Assembly (NCBI GenBank): GCA_903830425.1
Contig: CAIKTR010000160.1
Coordinates: forward strand, 1 to 32,765
Length of the DNA stretch: 32,765 nt
Source: an uncultured Opitutia bacterium
Lineage (GTDB): Bacteria > Verrucomicrobiota > Verrucomicrobiia > Opitutales > Opitutaceae
Reading direction: 5' to 3'
The position numbers and the translations under genes are program-made. Numbering within the stretch: the first letter of the stretch is position 1; the number at the start of each line of letters is the position of its first letter. Below, one piece after another: positions 27,962 through 32,765 of this stretch. The notes under the pieces are model-generated. The model was given only the letters and a program-made list of their open reading frames with translations. It did not search any database and was not told where the DNA came from.

Positions 27962-29080
27962 TCACTGCGGCCGGCCGCCATGGTGGCGGCACAGCTCCGC
28001 CACCAGCTGGAGGCGCGACCAGGAGGTCGTGATCGCGGTCTGGCAGGCGGCCGCGAACACGAAGCTGTCGAGCCCCCGGACCTGCGGGAAAAAATCCGCG
28101 TAGAAGCGCCGCACCTCGTCGTCCGTCATGAGCACCTGCTCCCGCGCGGAAAAGCCGCCGTCGTAGATGAACCCCGCGGGCATCGCGCGGGCGTCCGCCA
28201 CGGTCCAGTCGCCGAAGGGCGCGTGGGCCATGCCGTCGAGCCCGTCGAGGCCGGCGGCGATGAAGGCGGGCCGCAGCTGGTGCAGCTTGCCGCAGGCGTG
28301 GGCGAGCACGCGCTTGCCCCCGGCGTGAAACAGGTCGGCCGCCTCGCGGACGTACCGCACCCAGTAGCGATCCACCATCTCGCCGGGCGGGTAAAAGGGC
28401 GCGTCGACGTTGTCGGCCCCGAAACAGACGACCTCCACCCGCGGGTCGGCGGCCAGTTCGCGCAGCACCGGCCACAGCCGGCTCCAATACAGGTCGCAGA
28501 CCTCCTGCGCCGCCGCCGGATGGTCGAGAAGGAACAGGCAGGCGCCATCGAGCCCGAAGTCGACATGCAGGCGCTTGAGCGGCGTGTGCGGCAGCGAGGC
28601 CATGACCACGCCGTCGTCGCCGATCTGCCGGAGCGTCTCGGCAAAAACGTCCTGGTCCCAGCGGAAGGTCAGGCGCTCCAGCATCCAGCGGTAGGCCGCG
28701 CCGTCCTGCGCCCAGTCCTTGACGAGGTCCTCCACCGCATAGCTCGAGGTGTACTGGGTCTGCACTTCCGTGAGCCGGCTGAGCTCGCCGTGGGGCGTGC
28801 GCAGCGTGTCGGTGGTGCGCGGCCCCAAGGCGCCCAGCTCGGTCCGGGTCTGCCACGCCGCCCCCTCCAGCCGGTCCAGCACGCCGGCCGGGTTGCGGAT
28901 GAACAGGTCGCAGCCCAGCCGGCGCATCACCTCGAGGTGGTCGCGGGCGTCGGCCAGCTCGGCCGGCAGCGACCCGAAATTCCGGTGGTGCAGGAACCAT
29001 TGCCCGACATTGAGGCTGCAGGGGACCCAGGCGGGGCGCTGCCCGCGCAGCAGGCGCCGGAGGTTGTCGCGTTTCGTCAT
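27962..29080 (-). CDS. Uroporphyrinogen decarboxylase-superfamily protein, array member 1 (zinc-site type)
   Basis: A 372-residue TIM-barrel protein of the URO-D superfamily, which includes HemE and the cobamide-dependent methyltransferases. The start MTKRDNLRRLLRGQRPAWVP is typical. His261-x-Cys263 in LAHACGKLHQL and Cys346 in FAAACQTAITTSW match the His-x-Cys...Cys pattern that binds zinc in methyltransferases of the MtaA/MtbA type. The HemE signatures for binding porphyrin are not visible, so heme synthesis is unlikely. This protein is longer and more divergent than members 2 and 4. It lies 42 bases after member 2. Its substrate is unknown; it may handle methyl groups or be a divergent decarboxylase. 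Confidence 0.85.
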   Translation of the reverse strand: MTKRDNLRRLLRGQRPAWVPCSLNVGQWFLHHRNFGSLPAELADARDHLEVMRRLGCDLFIRNPAGVLDRLEGAAWQTRTELGALGPRTTDTLRTPHGELSRLTEVQTQYTSSYAVEDLVKDWAQDGAAYRWMLERLTFRWDQDVFAETLRQIGDDGVVMASLPHTPLKRLHVDFGLDGACLFLLDHPAAAQEVCDLYWSRLWPVLRELAADPRVEVVCFGADNVDAPFYPPGEMVDRYWVRYVREAADLFHAGGKRVLAHACGKLHQLRPAFIAAGLDGLDGMAHAPFGDWTVADARAMPAGFIYDGGFSAREQVLMTDDEVRRFYADFFPQVRGLDSFVFAAACQTAITTSWSRLQLVAELCRHHGGRPQ

Positions 29081-29122
29081 GGGTGGGAGGCGCGGGGCGC
29101 GGGCCCGCGGGGTGGAGCCGGC

Positions 29123-30154
29123 CTACCCGGACACCGCGCCGATCAGCGCCTCGACATTGGCGAAGGGGGTTTCCACCGCGAGCGTGCAGCCCGAGCCGAG
29201 CACGAAACGCCCGGGGCGGACCGCCGCCGCGGCGGCCAGCGCCTGCCGCGCGACCCGCCGCACCTCCGCCGGGTGGCCGCGCACCAGCACGCCCACCGGG
29301 TCGAGGTTGCCCCAGAGCGCGATGTCGGGGCCGACCGCGCGGCTGGCCTGCGCCAGGTCCGTGCGGTAGTCGATTTCCAGGAGATCGGCCCCGCTGCGCG
29401 CGAGGTCGGCCAGGAGGGGGCCGGTCTCGCCGCAGATGTGGAGGGAAACCGGCTTGCCGGTGGCGGCCTGCAGCCCGGCGATCAGCCGCTGCTCATACGG
29501 CAGGGCGAACTCGCGGTAGCGCCGCGGCCCGATCAGCCCCGCCGGGGAGTCGCCGCCGCTGAGCACGTCGGCGCCCGCCGCCGCCAGGGCGCGGCCGTAG
29601 GCCAGGCCGTAGTCGAGGCAGCGCTCCATCAGCGCCCGCACCAGCGGCGGATCGTCGTCGAGCGCGAGCATGAGTTCGTTGATGCCCATGAGCGCCGCCG
29701 CCAGCGAGAACGGGTACTGGTCAAAGCAGGCCACGACGGCGGCCTCGTCGCCGACCCCCGCGACCACGCGGCGCAGCGCCTCGAGCATCAGCGGGTAGCG
29801 CCCTTGCCGCTCAGCGTCGGGGGGCGGCAGGCGGTCGATCTCCGCCGCGGTCCGCACGCGCGCCTCGCCCAGCCCGCCCCACGGCTGGTCCTCGCCGAGG
29901 GCCCCCACCCGCGCCCCCATCGCCTGCGCGCTGACCCAGGTGTCGGCCGACAGGCAGACGGCGTCGGGCCGGAAGCGCTCGTGGGTGCGGAGCACCGCGT
30001 CGGCCAGAGCGCCCGCGTCGCTGGTGTAGCGATGCAGCGAGATCCCCGCGACCCGCGCGCAGAAATGCACCGCGAGCGGCGCCACCGGCACCCGCGGTGT
30101 CGGCCGACCCTGCAGGGCGCCGAGAAAAAGCTGCTTGGAGGTGGGGGCGGCCAT
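29123..30154 (-). CDS. Uroporphyrinogen decarboxylase-superfamily protein, array member 2 (MtaA/MtbA-like methyltransferase)
   Basis: A 343-residue protein of normal length for the MtaA/MtbA branch, enzymes that move a methyl group from a methylated corrinoid protein to a thiol such as coenzyme M. The zinc ligands are seen as His239 and Cys241 in SLHICGETGPLL and Cys323 in VLGSGCTLAVETP. Other branch features are WGNLDPVGVLVRGHPAEV and the closing FANVEAL. The natural methyl acceptor in a non-methanogen would differ from coenzyme M and is unknown. ATG 30154 (MAAPTSKQLFLGALQG) fits the family start; it follows member 3 by 10 bases. It resembles member 4 more than the others. Confidence 0.88.
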   Translation of the reverse strand: MAAPTSKQLFLGALQGRPTPRVPVAPLAVHFCARVAGISLHRYTSDAGALADAVLRTHERFRPDAVCLSADTWVSAQAMGARVGALGEDQPWGGLGEARVRTAAEIDRLPPPDAERQGRYPLMLEALRRVVAGVGDEAAVVACFDQYPFSLAAALMGINELMLALDDDPPLVRALMERCLDYGLAYGRALAAAGADVLSGGDSPAGLIGPRRYREFALPYEQRLIAGLQAATGKPVSLHICGETGPLLADLARSGADLLEIDYRTDLAQASRAVGPDIALWGNLDPVGVLVRGHPAEVRRVARQALAAAAAVRPGRFVLGSGCTLAVETPFANVEALIGAVSG

Positions 30155-30164
30155 GAGGGGGCGT

Positions 30165-31244
30165 TCAGGACGGCGCGTAGACCGCCGGGTGCTCGCGCGC
30201 ATGGCGGTCGATCCCGTCCATGATCGCCTGGCAGCTGTGCTGCCAGCGGGCCGGCGGCATGTCCTCGGTGATCCCGATCAGGAGCCCGTCCACCGTGCCG
30301 GCCTGGTCGAGCAGGTCGAGGGTCATGGCCTCGACGGCGGCGTCGGAGCGGAGGTGGCCCGACGAGGGGAAGTTGATCCAGAGGACCTTCCCGGGCCAGG
30401 CCGCGCGCGCCTCGGCCAGGGTCAGGTCGGTGTCGGGCGCCGGGGTGAAGGCCTCGAGGTAGTCGAGCGGGGTGCCAGCGATCGCCGTCGCGAGCAGCCG
30501 GGTGTTGGCGTCGAAGTGGCAGCCGATGAGCTTGCCGTGGCGGTGCATGACCTCGGCCGCCTCGTGGTAGTGCGGCACGAAATAGGTCTCGAAGTTCTCC
30601 CGGCCGATGATCTCCGGGGTGACGTTCCCGCCGTAGTTGGCATGCTGCGCGGGCGACGCGGCGACCAGCGGGTAGATCTTGCGCCGGTTCTCCACCAGGA
30701 TCCGGTAGAGGCTCAGCACCTCGTCGCGCCGCTCCATCCACTCCTCGCAGTAGGTCTGCATGCCCATCACGCCGCCGGAGATGAGCTCCTGCATGGGCTC
30801 GAGCCCGAAGTTGGCGCGGAAGATGGCGTCCTCGCCAAACGCGGCCTGGGCCTGCGCAAACTCGGCGTACGCCGGCACGTACACCTCGTCCTGCAGCAGG
30901 AAGCGGATGGCGGCGTAGTCCTCGGGCCGCTTGTAGAGCAGCTCGTGGCGCCAGGAGGTGAAGCCGCCGTCCTCGCTGAGCGTCGACAGCGGGCCGGCGG
31001 GGGTGGCGTAGTGGGTCCGGGTGAACTTGCGCTCCCCCTCCCAGTACACCTGCTGCCGCGTCGGCACGTTCGGCCGGTGCGTCTTGAAGACCGGGAGGCG
31101 GTTGACGATGCACAGGCCGCGGTTGCGCAGCGTGCGCTCGGCCGCGCACTGCGGGATCATGCACTCGTACATCGTGAACGGCACCGTGCCGCCATGGCCG
31201 CCATGCAGGGCAGTTTCAACTCGGGCGCGGGGGGTCAGGTTCAT
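30165..31244 (-). CDS. Uroporphyrinogen decarboxylase-superfamily protein, array member 3 (His-x-Asp type)
   Basis: A 359-residue URO-D superfamily protein. It begins MNLTPRARVETALHGG, the common start of this group, and carries TPAGPLSTLSEDGGFTSW. In the position of the zinc motif it has LIGCHFDANTRLL (His243, Asp245), lacking the Cys of members 1, 2 and 4. The downstream segment is LWINFPSSGHLRSDAAVEA rather than a GN-P motif, and no late Cys matching the third ligand is visible. It is therefore unlikely to be a zinc-thiolate methyltransferase and may have a different reaction. The frame stays open upstream, but that stretch is a shadow of member 4. It starts 16 bases after member 4's stop. 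Confidence 0.85.
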   Translation of the reverse strand: MNLTPRARVETALHGGHGGTVPFTMYECMIPQCAAERTLRNRGLCIVNRLPVFKTHRPNVPTRQQVYWEGERKFTRTHYATPAGPLSTLSEDGGFTSWRHELLYKRPEDYAAIRFLLQDEVYVPAYAEFAQAQAAFGEDAIFRANFGLEPMQELISGGVMGMQTYCEEWMERRDEVLSLYRILVENRRKIYPLVAASPAQHANYGGNVTPEIIGRENFETYFVPHYHEAAEVMHRHGKLIGCHFDANTRLLATAIAGTPLDYLEAFTPAPDTDLTLAEARAAWPGKVLWINFPSSGHLRSDAAVEAMTLDLLDQAGTVDGLLIGITEDMPPARWQHSCQAIMDGIDRHAREHPAVYAPS

Positions 31245-31260
31245 GGTCGGAGAGAGCAAG

Positions 31261-32274
31261 TCAGGGCGCGTGGGACCGCGCATAGTCGCAGAGGGCGTGC
31301 AGGTTCGCCGGCGGCGTGTCCGGCGGGACCTCGCAGCCCGCGCCGACGATGAAGCGGGGGCCGGCGGTCCGGTGGCAGGCCGCCACCGCGGCGGTGACCG
31401 CGTCCGGGGTGCCGTTGCGCAGCACGGCCACGGGATTGAGGTTGCCCAGCAGCACCTGGTCCGGGCCCATCTGCGCCCGGGCGTCGGCCAGCGGCACCAT
31501 GGAATCAAGGTCCACGATGGCGCAGCCCAGCCGGCCCATGCCCCCGAGATGGGCGCGGGTGTTGCCGCAGATGTGCAGGCGGGCCGGCACGCCGAGGGCG
31601 CGGATGCCGTCGACCAGCCGCCGCTCGTGGGGCCAGACAAACTCTTGGTACAGCTCGGGACCGATGAGCGAGGCCGCCGCATCGCCGATGCCGATGAGGT
31701 CGGCGCCCGCCGCGACCTGCTCCCGGGCAAACGCCAGCCCCAGCTCCACCACAAAGGCGAAGAGGTCGTGGACGAAGCCGGGGTCGTCGTAGAAATCGAG
31801 CATCAGCGTGTTGATGCCGCGCAGGTCCGCCGCCTCAGCGATCGGCCCCTCGATCCAGCCCTCGACCAGCCGGTCGCGGCCGACGCGCTCCCGCAGCAGG
31901 GCCACGGCCCGGATGCCGTTGTGCATGCGGCCGCCGCCCAGCGGGTCGGGTTGCGCCAGGCCGGCGAGCTGGACCTTGTCGGCCAGCCGCGCCTCCTCCT
32001 CGACGAGCGCCACCGGCTGCGCGTCGAAATACTGCACGCGCGCCCCGCAGTCAGCCGCCTCGCGCGCGGGGTCGGACATGGTGTTGACGTAGTCGAAGCC
32101 GAACTCCTCCGCCGTGCGGAGCTGCGCCGCGGCCAGCACCCGGTAGTCGGTGCAGTACTCGCGGTAGCGCACCCCGGCCCGCCGGGCCGCCAGCATCATG
32201 GTGATGGGCATGAGGGGGAGCCGGTCCACCGGCCGGCCCGCCAGGTGGGCGAGGATGCGTTCGCGGCCGTTCAC
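31261..32274 (-). CDS. Uroporphyrinogen decarboxylase-superfamily protein, array member 4 (MtaA/MtbA-like methyltransferase)
   Basis: A 337-residue protein of the MtaA/MtbA branch. The zinc ligands are His234 and Cys236 in RLHICGNTRAHL and Cys314 in FIVGAGCEVPPDTPPANL, the most classical set in the array. LLGNLNPVAVLRNGTPDAV and the N-terminal LPLMPITMMLAARRAG also fit. The start is a GTG at 32274 (VNGRERILAHLAGRP). The frame can be read from 32385, but that would overlap the upstream gene by 53 bases with an Arg/Ala-rich lead. It lies 58 bases after member 5. Together with member 2 it suggests corrinoid-linked methyl transfer, although no corrinoid protein is in this window. Confidence 0.88.
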   Translation of the reverse strand: MNGRERILAHLAGRPVDRLPLMPITMMLAARRAGVRYREYCTDYRVLAAAQLRTAEEFGFDYVNTMSDPAREAADCGARVQYFDAQPVALVEEEARLADKVQLAGLAQPDPLGGGRMHNGIRAVALLRERVGRDRLVEGWIEGPIAEAADLRGINTLMLDFYDDPGFVHDLFAFVVELGLAFAREQVAAGADLIGIGDAAASLIGPELYQEFVWPHERRLVDGIRALGVPARLHICGNTRAHLGGMGRLGCAIVDLDSMVPLADARAQMGPDQVLLGNLNPVAVLRNGTPDAVTAAVAACHRTAGPRFIVGAGCEVPPDTPPANLHALCDYARSHAP

Positions 32275-32332
32275 AGGGGGCCGGCGCAGCCGGGAGCGGG
32301 AGGCGACGGGCGGGGCCTGGCGAGCGCGGGCC

Positions 32333-32765
32333 TCACGGGCGAAGGGGCGTTTCCGGGTAATTGCCCTCGCGGCGCCAGACCTCAAGCATCAGCTCGTAGC
32401 TGGAGAGGGGCATGCCGGTGTAGATGCAATTGCTCGTGGAGAAAATGTAGCCGCCGCCAGGCATGCCGTGCCGCAGCGCGTACCGCGCCGCGTCCTCGAT
32501 CTGCGCCGGCGTGCCCGTGTCGAGCATGCCGCAGTGGACGTTGCCAATCAGGCAGACGTCGCGGCCGTGGCGCCGCTTGACCTCGGCGAGGTCGACCGCG
32601 CCCTGCGGGTCCAGCGAGTGGAGGGCGTGCGGCCCGGTCTGCACCAGCTGGTCGAGGATCGGCATGATGTTGCCGTCCGTGTGCTTGATCACGTAGTAGC
32701 CGAGCTCCCGGTAGCCGCGGGTGACCGCGGCGAGATAGGGGGTGACGAACTCCGAGAACTGCGCC
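32333..32765 (-). CDS. Uroporphyrinogen decarboxylase-superfamily protein, array member 5 (5' end beyond the window)
   Basis: The C-terminal 143 or so residues of a further URO-D superfamily protein; the reading frame is open to the right edge, so the start is outside. The motif region reads YYVIKHTDGNIMPILDQLVQ, with His-x-Asp-Gly-Asn in place of His-x-Cys-Gly. It continues with LHSLDPQGAVDLAEVKRR, LIGNVHCGMLDTGTPAQIE and GGYIFSTSNCIYTGMP. This is a well-known form among uncharacterised decarboxylase-like proteins of Planctomycetes and Verrucomicrobia. It probably is not a zinc methyltransferase. As the most upstream gene visible, it or a gene before it carries the operon promoter. Confidence 0.88.
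   Translation of the reverse strand, partial: AQFSEFVTPYLAAVTRGYRELGYYVIKHTDGNIMPILDQLVQTGPHALHSLDPQGAVDLAEVKRRHGRDVCLIGNVHCGMLDTGTPAQIEDAARYALRHGMPGGGYIFSTSNCIYTGMPLSSYELMLEVWRREGNYPETPLRP

Noticed and set aside
27824-30223. A 799-codon open frame on the plus strand
   Set aside because: Antisense to two URO-D-like genes with zinc-site motifs. The product is His/Arg/Ala/Val-rich and has no recognisable domain.
27962-32765. The URO-D-like genes as heme biosynthesis (hemE)
   Set aside because: Five different copies lie together without other heme genes. Three carry the methyltransferase-type His-x-Cys...Cys motif and the usual HemE N-terminal signature is not seen.

Overview
The window is a GC-rich bacterial chromosome segment. 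It is densely coded on both strands, and no gene-free stretch exceeds about 165 bases. Codon use, the expansion of uroporphyrinogen-decarboxylase-like genes, the GH172 (DUF2961), PhyH and six-hairpin enzymes, a bacterial deoxyhypusine-synthase-like gene and very few Shine-Dalgarno sequences all point to a verrucomicrobium of the Opitutaceae type. This is an inference from gene content; no rRNA is present to confirm it. I see no tRNA, rRNA, CRISPR array, transposase, integrase or phage gene.

Left part (1-13.4 kb) is mostly housekeeping. In order it holds the 3' end of a gamma-glutamyltransferase, an aldo/keto reductase, a small membrane protein, an N-acetylmuramoyl-L-alanine amidase and a membrane-anchored coiled-coil protein. 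On the minus strand follow an orphan response regulator coupled to slyX, a DUF255/YyaL thioredoxin-like protein and a deoxyhypusine-synthase-like enzyme. Then come a DMT transporter and an ABC-F ATPase (plus), and a thymidine/pyrimidine-nucleoside phosphorylase and a coiled-coil protein (minus).

Middle part (13.4-24.8 kb) is dominated by minus-strand operons. Sensor kinase, LytTR regulator, ABC ATPase and ABC-2 permease lie in the order known as natK-natR-natA-natB. Upstream of them is deoC followed by two aldehyde dehydrogenase genes. The second lacks every catalytic residue and stops at about 290 residues, so the pair looks like a split ALDH16. With the phosphorylase at 11.4-12.7 kb these genes could degrade deoxyribonucleosides to glyceraldehyde-3-phosphate and acetaldehyde and then oxidise the aldehyde. 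A YciA-type thioesterase and an NTF2-like secreted protein are on the plus strand. A PhyH dioxygenase with a six-hairpin-like enzyme, and a secreted ankyrin protein, are on the minus strand.

Right part (24.8-32.8 kb) is the accessory-looking region. It has a secreted 623-residue protein that may be a polysaccharide lyase. It faces a minus-strand operon of five consecutive, divergent uroporphyrinogen-decarboxylase-superfamily genes that ends in a GH172-family glycoside hydrolase. Three of the five carry the His-x-Cys...Cys zinc signature of corrinoid:thiol methyltransferases (MtaA/MtbA type), and two have His-x-Asp instead. A perfect 12-bp AT-rich inverted repeat sits almost exactly in the middle of the convergent gap that bounds this operon. 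The array is the best candidate here for an undescribed pathway.
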